This document shows, piece by piece, positions 34,263 to 46,078 of a DNA stretch of 64,000 nt (positions are counted from its first letter, which is position 1; every line of letters begins with the position of its first letter). The stretch spans positions 79,079 through 143,078 of the forward strand of contig NC_030989.1 of the NCBI RefSeq assembly GCF_000149955.1. The letters are read 5' to 3'. The notes under the pieces are model-generated. The model worked only from the letters and a program-made list of their open reading frames with translations, was not told the DNA's origin and ran no database searches. The translations under genes and the position numbers were made by a program. Origin of the DNA: Fusarium oxysporum f. sp. lycopersici 4287. Taxonomy: Eukaryota; Ascomycota; Sordariomycetes; Hypocreales; Nectriaceae.

Positions 34263-34780
34263 GTTGATGGAGATTTCTTAGAGAACAGATGATGATGTGC
34301 AATCAAAGAGAGGGCTTTGCATTTGTGAGCTTGTCCTTGCATTGGAAGTGGAGAGGAAGGATCAGCGATATATCCTTTTATCAGCATAGCACACGTTCTG
34401 GGCCCTGTTAGACGCGTCGCATCGCTTCCCCAGATCTTACCCCGCGATCTAACAATCGGCGTGATAACAGCTTTTGGCTTTACTTAGCGTTAAGCGTCGC
34501 ATTCCCCAGCTTTACAAGGTTAGTGGTAAATTTGGTGCCATCGGCGGTATGCATCCGACAGAACACAAGAGCCGAACCGTCGAGGCCGATAATCTCCCCC
34601 CTCAGTGGAGGCTGACAGCCACTCCCGATATAGCTAGTCTACAGGTATAAGACCTCCCGGAGATCCAATGGGCTTCAGAAGGTACCTCTTAGCAGGCTGC
34701 TATTGTTTACTGTACATTGAGTTCCCTGTTCTTCTGCAATCAACTTGACGCGCCGCTAGAGTAGCGAAACTGCTGATAAC
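34263..34780. promoter_or_regulatory. divergent promoter, transporter/SnoaL pair
   Basis: 518 bp between two oppositely oriented start codons. It contains the 20-bp cluster element at 34539-34558. Downstream of it is AGTGGAGGCTGACAGCC (about 34603-34619). This resembles AGTGGAGACAGCCGAG in the decarboxylase/oxygenase promoter (about 47586-47601), in the same order and orientation. Confidence 0.6.
34539..34558 (+). promoter_or_regulatory. cluster element copy 1
   Basis: CATCGGCGGTATGCATCCGA fits YATCG-N5-AT-N-S-W-TCCGA. Including flanks, 21 of 23 bases match the copy at 47523-47545. It lies 222 bp upstream of the SnoaL-like start and 276 bp upstream of the transporter start. Binding by the cluster's Zn2Cys6 factor is inference. 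Confidence 0.65.
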
Positions 34781-35653
34781 ATGGATACTGAAAGTGTAAT
34801 GAAACAGCTCCAAGCTATGGAGGTGAAGATCGAAAAGCTCACAGGTAATCATCAGTACTCCAATTCTTCGCCCTCACTGATCTTATTTCTGCACAGCTGA
34901 GGCGGATGTACGAAAATTGCAGCATATCTACGGATATTACCTGGACAAATGTCTTTACAAAGAGGTATGCACCGCCTCCGACCAATGTGATCGCAGTAAA
35001 CACATTACTAACACGATAAGGTGGTGGATCTGTTCTCAGACTCACCAGATGCATACGTGCAGTTCCTAAATGGTCGCTTCAGAGGCAAAGACTCAATCCG
35101 TCGGCTTTTCATCGACAGATGGTCCAATTACTTTGTCGGTGGCAGAAACGGTCCCATTCACGGCTGGCTTCTCGACCACTTCATCGGCCAAGACGTCGTA
35201 GACTTCCAGCCCGGTACAAACATCGCCAAATACCGCGGCAGAACCCTCATGAGCGCCGGCACCCACAAGACCCTCTCTCCCGAATACCCCGGCGGCCAGC
35301 GTCAATGGTGGGAGGGCGGCGTTTACGAGAACGAGTACATCAAAGAAGAAGGGGTATGGAAGATCTTCCGTCTGCGGTACCACCCTTTCTGGCACGGGAG
35401 TGTTGAGAAGGGCTGGCAGAATGCAGATCGGTTTGTGCCCTTGTTTAAAGAGACGTATCCGGCGAATCAGCAGGGCCCTGATGAGTTGTGGGAGGGGGCG
35501 GATTTGTGGCCTGATACTAGGGTCGTGCCGTTTCATTACGTGCATCCTGTTACGGGGAAGCAGGTGGCGGAGGAGGATTTGCAGGCGCCAAAGTGGAGGG
35601 AGCCAGCGAGTAGTGCTCCGCCTGCAAGAGTCATTGATGACTGGACTGTTTGA
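34781..35653 (+). CDS. SnoaL-like protein (NTF2-like fold)
   Basis: Exons 34781-34844, 34897-34964 and 35021-35653 give 254 residues. The N-terminal helix MDTESVMKQLQAMEVKIEKL is followed by VRKLQHIYGYYLDKCLYKEV and VDLFSDSPDAYVQFLNGRFR. GRTLMSAGTHKT, YENEYIKEEGVWKIFRLRYH and FWHG come after. This is the pattern of fungal SnoaL_4-type domains, related to ring-hydroxylating dioxygenase small subunits. Members act as small-molecule isomerases, hydrolases or hydroxylation helpers; no catalytic assignment is possible here. The first two short exons are placed by GTAATC...GCACAG and GTATGC...GATAAG, which restore a continuous conserved N-terminus. It is in the shared-element set, so a role in the same catabolic route is likely. 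Confidence 0.82.
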
Positions 35654-36366
35654 TAGACATGCATCATGTACACGATGGCTATAGTAGTAATGAATATTAC
35701 ATTTCATTGGCAACCTTTGTGCAATCACATGTCTTATGCAATGAGCGAGCCGATTTACTTAGTAATCATAGAATTTACAGTGAGGGCGAGTTCACGGTCA
35801 CCCGGCCTTCGAGCAAAAAGAGCATACAGCTGTTTGTTTTGTTTCACATGTAGCGTTCATTGTCTACCTCGTCGGATCTATGAGAGAAAACATGTCTCTC
35901 GACTGTGAAGACCTTATCGCCATTGCATGGTCGCACTAGCTACCGAAGCGAGTATGTGGTGGCTTGGATAGCGACAAACAGAGCCAGGTCTGGAAGCCTA
36001 CAGTCCGGAGACGAACGAGGGGGCTGGGACTCGTGATCTCGGCTTCATGGTCATCGGAGGTATGGTTCCGAACTGCAATGGCCAGCCACATCATTTCGCG
36101 GGACATGGGTAGATAACGCGGGGAAGAGAAACGAGACAACCACCAGGACTCTGATCCGGCACTGATCGGTAGAGAGCCCCGGAATGGTAGAAAGCGATCG
36201 GCTAATGTTACACTGACTTAGTGATCATTCGTGGTACGTCCCATCGCTGATGAGATAGAATGTGGTAAACGACATGAGAGGGAGGAATCACAAGAGTCAT
36301 ATCATATTTGGTCCCAATAAGTTGATGCAATTGACAATAATCATCAATTTTTGACACTTCTCAACC
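35654..36366. other. intergenic, promoter of the P450 gene
   Basis: 713 bp without a gene. It contains the cluster element copy at 36052-36071. Confidence 0.45.
36052..36071 (+). promoter_or_regulatory. cluster element copy 2
   Basis: CATCGGAGGTATGGTTCCGA fits YATCG-N5-AT-N-S-W-TCCGA. G replaces C at the S position found in the other copies. It lies 295 bp upstream of the P450 start. Confidence 0.5.
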
Positions 36367-38150
36367 ATGAAGTCAATGTCGCTTTATGTGTTGCTAGTCT
36401 TTTGTTTGACTCTGGGCTGGTTCATTTTGACCCTTGTCAATGTCCTTCGTTCCCCCTTGAGACGAGTGCCTGGACCGTTTCTTGCACGGTTCACAAGACT
36501 ATGGCTTCTGAAGCAAGTTTACTTTGGGACATACCCCAAGACCAGTATCGAGCTCCATAGGAAATATGGTTAGTAAGTCGCTTGGAGATGTCTACTCAAC
36601 CTGACAGTTAGACCAGGGCCCATTGTACGCATTGCACCGAACGAGTACAGCATCGACGATCCTGCGGCAGCGAAGATAATCTATGGAAGTGGTCGAGGAT
36701 TCACAAAGGTCCGTCACGAAGTGGCATGATACTATCAGAAACACAGCTAACAAGCTTGGATAGTCTCAATGGTATTATGCCAGCGGCAATCCCATCAGCC
36801 CACTTCCCAACATCTTCGCCGAACCGAATCCGCATATCCATGCCCAGGCTAGACGGAAGGTGGCAGCAGCTTACTCGATGACCAACTTGGTCCAACTCGA
36901 GCCTTTCATCGATAAATGCTCCGCTGTTCTTCGGGACCGATTAGAAGAGTTTGCTCGGTCTGGTACCTCCGTGGAGATATCCCACTGGATGCAGTGCTAT
37001 GCCTTCGACGTAATAGGCATGATGACGGTGAGATACACAGCAGTTGTTAGCTCTGATACAGTTGACTAAGTCTGGTAGCTCGGAAAACGATTTGGCTTCT
37101 TAGATTCCGGCGAGGATATACAAGGAATCATGTCGTCTCTGAGCCAGTACCTGGTTTACTGCGCCAATGTCGGAGTATTCCCAGAGTGGCACAAGACTCT
37201 TTTTCGCAGACAAATGCGTTCACAGACTGTATCAGGTCTGACTCACGTCAGAGGGTTTGCCAATGCTCAACTGGAAGAGAAGCGCGAGAAGGTCAAGGCA
37301 GATGACGTCCCCCATCCCAATGTAGCAGAGGACTTTATCACCAAGTTCCTACGCGTCCAAGCGCAGGATCCAACCAAGATCACCAACGCTGACATTAGTT
37401 CAGTATGTACGATGAATATTGGCGCTGGTTCTGACACAACATCTATCAGTTTGACTTCAATCATCTTCAACTTGATCAAGCACCCGAGAGTTCTTGAACG
37501 ACTCCGTGCTGAGATCAAAGAGCACGAGAGTCAAGGTACAATATCGGATCCAATCAAATTCGTCCAAGCTTTTTCTCTTGCATCGGGAGTTTGTTGTTTC
37601 AGATTTAGGGACGCGCGTCTGATGCAATCACTGCTCTTTCTACAGAGTCCGGCCGGGTCGTTCCATCAGACGGTGCGACTTTGGCAGGACAATACTTCCC
37701 TCCAGGGGTATGTACTCCTGCATATCAACAATAATTCGTGATGTAGTCTAACTCTGATAGACTGTCGTTGGCATCAATGCTTGGGTAGCCCACGCCAACA
37801 CCAAGGTATTTGGTCATGATGCCCACGTATTCCGGCCCGAAAGGTGGCTCGATTACCCAGAACTGGTCAAAGAACGCGAAGCGTATTTCATGACAGTAAG
37901 TGATATCCTCAAAACATATTGCGCTACCGTAGTCTAACTCTTTACTTCAAAGTTCGGTCAAGGCTCTCGTACCTGTCTGGGCAAGAACATCAGCCTAATG
38001 GAGCTTTCCAAAGCTGTTCCACAAATAGTTCGGCACTTTGACTTTGTTCCAGATACAGAGTCTGGATATCCTGAGTACGTGATGGAGAATGTTTGGTTTG
38101 TCAAGATTAGGGAGTTCCATTGTAAGGTCTATAGCAGAAATAGGCATTGA
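36367..38150 (+). pseudogene. cytochrome P450, K-helix region damaged
   Basis: Exons are 36367-36568, 36617-36708, 36764-37027, 37079-37707 (containing a lesion), 37761-37895 and 37953-38150. There is an N-terminal anchor, LRRVPGPFLARF hinge, GPIVRIAPNEYSI, I-helix GAGSDTTSISLTS, PERW as FRPERWLDYPE, and heme motif FGQGSRTCLG. After DPIKFVQA (about 37566) the expected ExxR K-helix is missing. The sense reappears in another frame as GRVVPSDGATLAGQYFPPG. No intron of the right length fits: the candidate 37536-37602 is 67 bp and leaves the wrong phase. The stretch 37570-37650 therefore carries indels or a small replacement. Without ExxR the enzyme should not fold. It converges on the Zn2Cys6 gene and keeps a cluster element. 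Confidence 0.65.
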
Positions 38151-38348
38151 TAGTACAATAAGTATTCTTGGAAGACAGTATGCCAGGCATGATCATAGTC
38201 ATGATGGCCCAAAAGGGAAGATTGAAGAGATGTCCATCAGATTATCCAGGAATCCATTGTCGATAACTATATCTGCCATGTCGAGCTCATTCAACCACGT
38301 CATCGCTAGTTGATCCGTGCTATGGTCAAGCGAAATCCTGCGCACCCA

Positions 38349-40656
38349 TTAATAAAACTCGATGGAAGTTTGGTAGACTACTACGTACCGTTGCAGAGGT
38401 TCAGTCACCATCTGGGGATATCCTAAAGATTCGGAGGGTTGTAAAGTGATATTTGATGTTTCCTCGACACCTTCGGCAAGTCCACACTGCTGTAGCTGGA
38501 ATAGTGTCTCTGGGATAAGATGCTTTGGGTAACCAGATACACTAATAGCCAGCAGGATTCGCAGACACTGCTTGGCACGAGATTGGTGTCCATCCATGTG
38601 ATATAATCCACAAGCAGCAACAATAACCTGAAGTGCTTGTAAGGCGAAGAGATAATCGGCCATGACCAAGCTGGAAGCTACTTTGTGAAGGACCATGCTT
38701 TCCAGGATCTCAAATGTTGATTCGGCTGCCGACACGCAGGTCTTGGCGAGTGTAGCGAATATAGGCTGTTTGACAGTCTCAACGTGCTCGATGCCTTGTA
38801 ATAAATTGCATAAGAGGAAGGGTTTGGTGACGAGCATCGTGGTACTCCAGTAGCGAAGGTGTAGAAGAGATATGGACCTTCTGTAGGACAAGGATACTGA
38901 GGGTGAGAGATGAAGATGTGGCGGTACGTGATCTAGCCAGCTTTGCAGAGCGGCCATGGCGTCATTAAAGTGAGTATTCGATAGCTTTTGTCCACCGTGA
39001 ACAGGGCCATCGTAGAGATTCTGGCGTATACTTTGAGTTATCTGAGTGAGACGTATACACTGTTCCAGATATCCATTTGGCGTATGTGAGCCAGGGCTGA
39101 CAACCTAGTGGCGCGTTAGAAATTGCTTTCGGGTCCACATATACTAGGAACGTACAAATTCAGATGGTAGAGGTGGTTTCCAAGAAGTTTCATTCAGTGG
39201 ACTATTCATGCTTGGCTTTCCCAGAGCAAGAGACAGATCTTGATCAAGCAAATACAACGTCCACCAGAGCCGACGCGCATGCGCTTGGCTTACTACTCCG
39301 CTCTTCGTCGAGTACTTGTCAAGATGCAGACCCAGGGAGAAGGCGATGCGAACCGCTAGACCGATGTGAAGATATGCTGAGTTAGTGAAGCCGTTGGAGT
39401 GGAAGGCCAAAGACTGGAAGTAATTACGTCAGTTGTGGAAGCTGCATCCGTGATGCAACGGGACTTACTAATACTATCAATGCCCTGATGCTGTCTAGGT
39501 CTGCTTCATCGCATACCTTTGTCACGAGGGACTTGGCCATCTCCAACGAGTCATGGGCTCTTTGCCCGTTGACCAAACCATTAGCCGATGGCTCGCATGA
39601 AGCACATAGAGCTACTATCCCGTGTAGTGAACAGAGCCACGAGGCAGTTAGTTGCCCCGAGTCTCCAGAGTAAGTTGTCTCGAGTCTAGTGTAGAATGAT
39701 TCTGCCGAGTATATCCAGTACAGGCAGTGGACCTGTTCAAAGAAGCGAGCTGCACAAGCGGACAGCAGTTCTTGCGATGGAAATTGGCACGGGTTGCCAG
39801 GCGATGAGGCAGCGTCTGTCAAGGGAGACTTGGCCGATGGTGGGCTGACTTTGAGCATTCCGGGTATTTTATCCTTGTCCTTCTCTTTGGTTCTCGTCCC
39901 TGCACCCATCCTGAGCATCCATGATCTCACGGCGCTGTTGAAGCTGGCGCCTGACTCTGCTCCCATGTAGCCTGCACGTGTTAGAAAGGGGCATGGGCTG
40001 TGTGTAGGAAGGAACTCACGATACTCCCCGTGAGCGTCTGCCAAAAGGCAGCCTAGGTCATGATGTAGATTGACGATCTCGGGCAGCAGTATCTCCTCTT
40101 CCTCAGCTTGGCTCTCTTCTACATCTTGTATCAAAATCTCTCCTTGGTCTATCGGTTCATCTCCACAATCTATGATAGGCGCTTCTGCCGATACTTCAAT
40201 CAGAGACATTGTAGGCGTTGCGATGTCTGTCTGGGTCTTGAACGCTGGCTTTTTGTTCTCGTTAATCAATCGTCGCAGATTCGGTATCGTCAACTCTTCA
40301 TCCGGAAAACAGTTACTGCAAAGCTCGCGCAAGAGACGGTATTCCTCTTCGGAAACAAAGTAGAAGGGCTTCTGGCGCCGTTTCTCCATATCCACTGAAC
40401 AGACCTCATCGATGCTGCGGCAGTAATCGCATGGGCCATCGGCATCTCCACTCAACGTCAGTCCTCTGTCCCTTCATGAGTACAGTGTACAGCCAACCTA
40501 CCAGGCTTATTGCACTTGAGAAAAGGTTAGTAAAGCGCACGTTGTGATAGGCTCGGGAACCCTTACCTTTGTCTTTCTTGACTTGCAGCGATCGCAGCTG
40601 ATCGCCGTCCGACTCACCCTCGATTTCTTCGTAACTTTGGAGCTTCTGCTGGACAT
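38349..40656 (-). CDS. Zn2Cys6 transcription factor, six exons
   Basis: Exons are 40656-40567, 40514-40502 (a 13-nt microexon), 40445-40020, 39971-39469, 39413-39156 and 39104-38349, giving 681 residues. The zinc cluster is C-DR-C-KSRKTK-C-NKPDADGP-C-DY-C-RSIDEV-C, spread over exons 1-3. The microexon supplies CNKP and is needed for the third Cys. A fungal transcription-factor domain lies around residues 350-460 (NGFTNSAYLHIGLAVRIAFS, then RRLWWTLYLLDQDLSLALGK). The 48-bp intron 39972-40019 has no stop and is easily missed. An upstream in-frame Met at 40716 is possible. It sits inside the set of genes sharing the 20-bp element and is the only regulator there, so it is the natural candidate for their activator (inference). 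Confidence 0.85.
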
Positions 40657-41286
40657 AGTGTCTTGAGTTACCGTAGCTTGACTGCGGGACAATGAGCAAA
40701 GACTTGATAGTGTCAAGAACAGTCGTGACGCGAGTCAAACTTGGCAGAGAGGAGGTTTACCAGGGGGGCTGATTGTCCCCGCTACCCCAGACTCTAGATC
40801 GCCACGAGTTTGCGGGGGTGTTGAACTGGACCGCAATGTGTATTGGCTAACTGGTTAGGCTTAATTGAGCCCCTATCAAATGACCGGGGCTTCCCCGCAC
40901 TAGTAGTGAGCTATCTAACCAGATGAACTTGAATCCGCTAACGGCGCCACAAGCAATACAGATTATCGCTCTGGGTATGGCTCAAATTGCGGGGAAGACT
41001 GAGCTCGGCATAAAGTAGCGGCAATTGCATGTCATTCACCAGCTGTCACTACAACATTGAGAGGAGCCGCCCTGTAAGCGCCAGGAGGCTCAACTCTGCA
41101 ACGGTTTTAGTAAGCATAAGTATTTTCTTATACCAATATCCCAAAAAGATTATTTTATGGCTTCTATGTAGGAGTAGATCATCTCTAACCGGACTCATTG
41201 CTACCATTGTGGCCCCTCGCATCAGGCTCAAAGTAAGGTCTCAATAGCTCGTACGAGTGACCAAAATGATACTCCTTCACCCACTC
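40657..41286. other. intergenic
   Basis: 630 bp upstream of the Zn2Cys6 gene and downstream of the ankyrin gene. GC-rich palindromic words (for example TGTCCCCGCTACCCC near 40771 and GACCGGGGCTTCCCCGC near 40883) could be factor sites, but the 20-bp cluster element is absent. Confidence 0.35.
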
Positions 41287-42355
41287 TCATGGCGTCTGGT
41301 TCTCCGTCTCATCCGGACCATAATGCCTCATCAAGCTTGCCAGAATGGCATCCTCGCCATGCTCAGCAGCGACAGTGATGGCATCCCATATGTGCTCTTG
41401 TCGGACACTAGCCGAGGAGTAGCTAGCCTCTAGGAAGAGTTCGACAGTCAGGTAACGACGCTGCTCGGCAGCGACCACGAGAGGTCGCTCATCCGTCCAG
41501 CAATCCATAAAGACGTCCACGCCGTGCTTGACAAGCATTTCCATAACTGCATGGCTGCCACTGATATCGCCGCTTTTAAATCCGTATAGCGCAGAGAGGA
41601 GGGTTCTGTCATCCACGTTGGGGTCTACCCCTCGCTCGAGCAGCAGCTTGATAACATCTGCATTGCCATGCTGCGCTGCCCAGCTAATTGCTGTCAAATT
41701 CTCCGTTTCGTTCTCGGCATTGGGATCAGCACCAGCATCAAGAAGGCGGGCTACAATATCAGCGTGTCCATCAATCGCAGCCAGCATAATTGCCGTGAAT
41801 TCGTTATGGTCCCTCGCGTTCGGATCAGCTCCATGCAAGTAGCAGAGCCACAACTTCATCATGACCTTGTTCAGACGCGGTCATTAGAGGTGTCCATCCT
41901 TCTGCGTCTGCCAAGTCGACTTCTGCACCGCTGGCAAGCAGAAGTGACATGACGTCGACATTTCCCTCAAAGGAAGCTCGGGAAAGCGCTGTCTGTCCTT
42001 CATCGTCTTGTGCATTTGGGGATGCGCCCTTTTGTAGTAGTCTGGAAGCTATCTCCACATTTTCGGCCCCGGCCGCGTAAAATAGTGGTGTCCGTCCCTT
42101 TTCGTCCCGGGTACCGGTGTCGACACCTCTTTCCACGAGGTTGGTGAGAATATCCAAGCGCTCTTCTTTCACAGCCTGTAGAAGGGCTTTGTTTGGCTTA
42201 GGCTCCTGTATGGACTGTCTGTGCCTAGCACCAGATGTGACATGGCACCCTCCAGGAGACTTAGATCCGACTGCTCTGAAGGTTCTTTTGGCGGCATGGT
42301 GCTTTGGTAGTTCTTCGTAGACTTGGGGTTGCCATCTCAATAATTGTGTGAGCAA
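41287..42355 (-). pseudogene. ankyrin-repeat protein gene with a frameshift
   Basis: The frame from 42355 has a basic N-terminus and ankyrin repeats: KGRTPLFYAAGAENVEIASR, EGQTALSRASFEGNVDVMSL and EGWTPLMTASEQGHDEVVAL. It runs into a stop after LLLAWS. The other frame (41862-41287) continues the same repeat as YLHGADPNARDHNEFTAIML, then AAQHGNADVIKLLLERGVDP and more. The two frames overlap inside one repeat unit near 41835, too tightly for an intron, so a net +1 or -2 shift has occurred. Joined, it would have about seven repeats. The 5' end is uncertain: a frame to 42482 exists but is not in phase. Ankyrin repeats are binding scaffolds; function unknown. Confidence 0.65.
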
Positions 42356-42815
42356 GATCCTTCTTTTTGAAGCTTCTGGACCTGCGTTTGGACCATGTCT
42401 GTATCTTGCGGTGCCTGGCTATGCCCCACATAGTCGGATGTTGCCGGTGCTCACGGACGCCGTGCCATACCATATTTAACAAGGGAGAGGAGCCGTCCCC
42501 TCCAGCTTAGAACTAATATCGTTAAACCAGATAGAACTAACCTATTCTTTATCACTATCTTCGATCTGCCTAAAGTGTATTCTCGCCTAGAGTTAAAAGG
42601 TCGTGACTAATAGCAGACAGAATAGATAAGAGTCTTAATATAACGTAATTCATAGTTTAGTCCGCTCCCCGTTTATCCTCCTCTTCTATCGGTAACATGG
42701 TAAGCGACAAAGATGGTTAACTAAGTCCATTTCCCCTGACTGGAGCCAGCTCCTTGATCAGGCATATCTCTCTTTCTCGAATATGTTTCTTCTTGCTATA
42801 GGATAGGGTTGTAAC
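42356..42815. other. intergenic
   Basis: 460 bp, no gene or repeat seen. Confidence 0.35.
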
Positions 42816-43694
42816 TTAGACTAGCTCAGAGGTGCTATCGGTTTTGAGAACTCTGGCACGAATAATTGCAGCATCTTTACTAAACCAGCCGGCAACAACT
42901 ACCATTCCAACTATAGCGAACTGCAGGGAAAAAGTGACAAATCTGATGGCAAAGCTGCCCGTGGTAGGATGCAGCGTGGGGATTTGCGTAAATGAGTAAA
43001 TCAGGTCGTAGTTCATGCGGATCAACTGAAGCACTGTGGCAGGCGCGGCAGCCATCATCAGCACTTCAGCAGAGCGGTAGCTTATATCTTGTCGAGCATA
43101 GTAGATGTGTTTGCCGGCAGGATATAGCCAGACCAGAGTCCCGAGCATCACAATGAACATGATGACGTTTCCGGCCTTGTCGGCAGCTTCGTTTTTTATG
43201 TTGTTCGGCATCGTTGTATCTCGCATTCCACCGTATGCTGCTAGGATCGTGCCAATGTTGTATATTACGTTCATCGCGATGACCACTATTCGGTTTCTTT
43301 GGCGTTTATATGGGAACAGGGGGAGGTTTAGACTTGCATAATATTAGTATTACATAGGGTCGATGCTAGGTGCATATAGGTTCACATACGCTTCGTATAT
43401 CAGACCAATAATGCTTACTGATAGAGTAGCGGTGCAGGCTGAGGCGGCTATCATAGCGAACGCGGTTGGAGTATCGGGCTCATTACGCCGGGAGAGGTAA
43501 TAAATGTCCGAAGTGATCCGAAAAATAAAAAAGAACATAAAGGGGGGAAACCACGCCTTGCCAGCTTTTCGGTGTTTATACGCTACATATAGCGCTGGGA
43601 ATAACAAGATGATGAAAACAATAAGGGCTGTAGCGGATAGACCGATGCATGCTGTTGTGGGAGGGCTGGGAGGTTGTGAATTGGGAGTCGACAT
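42816..43694 (-). CDS. seven-helix membrane protein (DUF7702-like)
   Basis: Exons 43694-43390 and 43332-42816 (57-bp intron, GTATGT...GCAAG) give 273 residues. About seven membrane segments are visible: ACIGLSATALIVFIILLFPA, a second near residue 50, a third near residue 85, then GNVIMFIVMLGTLVWLYPAG and three more to FAIVGMVVVAGWF. The overall plan, with short loops and a lone motif MRDTT before helix 5, is like the fungal DUF7702 membrane proteins; that label is from memory and tentative. Function unknown. A weak match to the cluster element (TATCA...ATCCGA near 43785-43805) lies about 95 bp upstream; I do not count it. Confidence 0.65.
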
Positions 43695-44631
43695 GATCAG
43701 CTGGTAAAGACTCGGTGAATCAGAAATGAGTTAATGTGTAGTTGTCAAAGACTCGAGGGAAAATCACAGAACCAACCGAAATATTTATCATCTACTGGAA
43801 TCCGACATACTGACAGCAGAATTTCTCGCCCAGTCCCCTATCACAGCAAAAGCCTGCAGTCAAAACAACAACCCTAAACCCCAGTGAAACTGTGTCAGTT
43901 TCTGTGCCAACAACAGTACCAGCCTCGCCTCACATGTGTTTCCTAATTTTAAACGCTTCAAGCGCCTAGGAGACGTCAGCAAGCGTTTCACCGTTTAGGG
44001 TTTTAGCCTATCAGCTCTACTAACGTGCTTTGGATACGACGTATAAAGAAACACAATTCGTAATCATGAGGCGCGGCGGCCCTTGTTAAACGTGTTGTCC
44101 TTGATCGTCAATAAGGGTAAGCGGAAGATAAATGCAGATCAGCGTTTCGTTTGCAGCTTGTGCTGGTGTGACTAAGCGGCAGTGCCGTCTACTACCGTAC
44201 TTCCGGCGCTAGGCAGATGTCACGGCAGAGCTACCTCGCTTACAATAGACCATCCCTCACTGCCCTGGTTTTAGCTCCAGAATAAACTTTAAAATGGCGG
44301 AATATTAAGCTTTGTCCCTTTTCACAAGTCCTTGCTCTAGGTTTAATATAGCATCGCGCACCTAAGCTTGCTTGTCTGTCGTGATCTGCAATCCAGCCAC
44401 TTCCATCAAGGACTTGACACTTGTTAGTTCAGCCAGCTCAATATAACAGTATCGAAAACACACTTCGGGTAGCGTATACTACCCACACAGTCTTCGTATC
44501 AACACTACTCCATTGCTGTGAGATGTCTCTGACAAGTTTTATCTAAAGTTCTGCGTTGCACCTTTTCTATAGCTTCCCTGCCAGCTGAAGACTCCACAAG
44601 AAATAGAGTTTACTCCCAAACCGATCATACA
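43695..44631. other. intergenic
   Basis: 937 bp between the membrane-protein start and the 3' end of the alcohol dehydrogenase. No gene, repeat or good copy of the cluster element seen. Confidence 0.35.
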
Positions 44632-45864
44632 TTAGCTCTGCAGATCCAAAACAGCCCTTCCCGATAGACTCCCACTTTCCATCTCCCTAAAAGTCTCTGT
44701 AAGCTCGCTCAGCTGCCTCGTCTGATAATGCACAGTAATCACGCCTCTCGCCGCCAAGTTCAGCACATCGATTGCATCCTGGCGATTTCCCAATATCGAT
44801 CCAACAATCTTCAGCTGCTTTTGAACAATCGGCCCAGGCATTGCGCTTGCAATTGCAACAGGTTTTCCCCCGGGCATTCCAACACCGACTAATGTCCCAC
44901 CAGGTCTCAATAGCTCAAGGCCTTGAGAGTATGCTGCGTTGCTAGACGCACATACAACTACCGCGTTGGCGCCAAGATTGTCGGTGAGCTTCTTGACCTG
45001 GGAAACCAACTCCTCGCTGGACGTTGCAGCATCAATGAATATCTCAGCTCCACTTTCCTTTACAACTTCCTCTTTGCTGGCTTGATCAATGCCAATAACA
45101 CGGTATCCGAAGGCCTTTGCTGCTATCTGCGTGACGAGATGTCCCAAACCTCCTCCGGCGCCTGACACAACAACCCAATCGCCAGGACTGGCGCACACCT
45201 TACGTAAAGCCGCGTACGAGGTCAGTCCTGCGCATAGCATTGGTGCAGCTACTTCAGAGCTCACGCCGTTGGGAATAGGTGTCAGATATCGAGCTGGTAC
45301 AGTAAGGTATTGCTGGAATGTCCCTGGGTTGAACATGCCAGATACAGATTGCTTGGCACAGAGGCCATCGTCTCCAGCGATGCAGTAGACTTGAAAACAT
45401 GTTAGTCAATCATGTAAATGAAGAAGAAGTTACATACCACAACTACCGCAGATATCCCTCAGCCATTTCACTCCGACTCGATCTCCAATCGCGAAGTCGT
45501 GTATTCCTGCACCCTCTCCAATCTGAACAACTGTTCCAACACCTTCATGACCGCCAACTTGAGCTACATCAATCGTATCAGAGAAGTACACTGGCCACCT
45601 CTGAATGGGACTTACTGTCAGGAAGCGAAAAAGGCATTCCCCAAGAGTTCTTCATGATGGAAAGGTCTGAGTGACAGACGCCGGAATGAGAGCTGTAACT
45701 GTTAGCTCGTGTCCCTGGCCAACAGTTGAGACTTACAGCTTCACCAGCACCTCTCCTGCAGATGGGCTGGGAGTCTCAATGTCTACCACCTTGGTGCTGA
45801 GTTCACCAGGTTTGTCGTAAACAGCAGCCTGGTGGGTCGACGGAGCGTTGGTGATGATGGCCAT
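44632..45864 (-). CDS. zinc-dependent alcohol dehydrogenase (Adh1-type MDR)
   Basis: Exons 45864-45737, 45692-45616, 45563-45438 and 45389-44632 give 362 residues. Catalytic zinc ligands are visible in HSGVCHSD and GGHEGVGTVV. The structural-zinc loop is CGSC-VY-C-IAGDDGL-C, and the nucleotide-binding site is VSGAGGGLGHLVTQIA. Introns restore each motif precisely. Fungal relatives reduce or oxidise small aldehydes and alcohols with NAD(H), in the cytosol. Beside the oxygenase, decarboxylase and aldehyde dehydrogenase genes it could reduce surplus aromatic aldehyde to alcohol, or act on the alcohol side chain (inference). A cluster element lies 155 bp upstream. Intact. Confidence 0.9.
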
Positions 45865-46019
45865 GGTAAAGCTGTGTTGAGTATCACAGTTGGCTGTTAC
45901 TCTAACGTTCATGTAGCACAATATTTATTGATATATGATGTTGTCTTTCTTAATACCCCAGAGACACTGCTTAGCTTCCCTTCGGCTCCTTCCGACATGG
46001 CCGGGGAAGTCTCGCCGAG

Positions 46020-46039
46020 TCGGAAGCATAGAAGCGATA
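46020..46039 (-). promoter_or_regulatory. cluster element copy 3
   Basis: On the minus strand TATCGCTTCTATGCTTCCGA fits YATCG-N5-AT-N-S-W-TCCGA, 155 bp upstream of the alcohol dehydrogenase start. A further TTCCGAC at 45990-45996 makes an inverted pair with it, TTCCGAC-N22-GTCGGAA. Confidence 0.6.
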
Positions 46040-46078
46040 GCTATGGACACCCGAACCACTCTCTCTGCGTCAGAACCT

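Noticed and set aside
35093..35728. 211-codon minus-strand ORF
   Set aside because: Antisense of the SnoaL-like gene's third exon; composition and lack of splice signals mark it as a shadow.
37536..37608. An intron that would repair the damaged P450
   Set aside because: 67- and 73-bp versions both leave the wrong phase, and neither supplies an ExxR motif.
43785..43805. Sixth copy of the cluster element upstream of the membrane-protein gene
   Set aside because: TCCGA and spacing fit, but the central AT, the S position and the G of YATCG do not.
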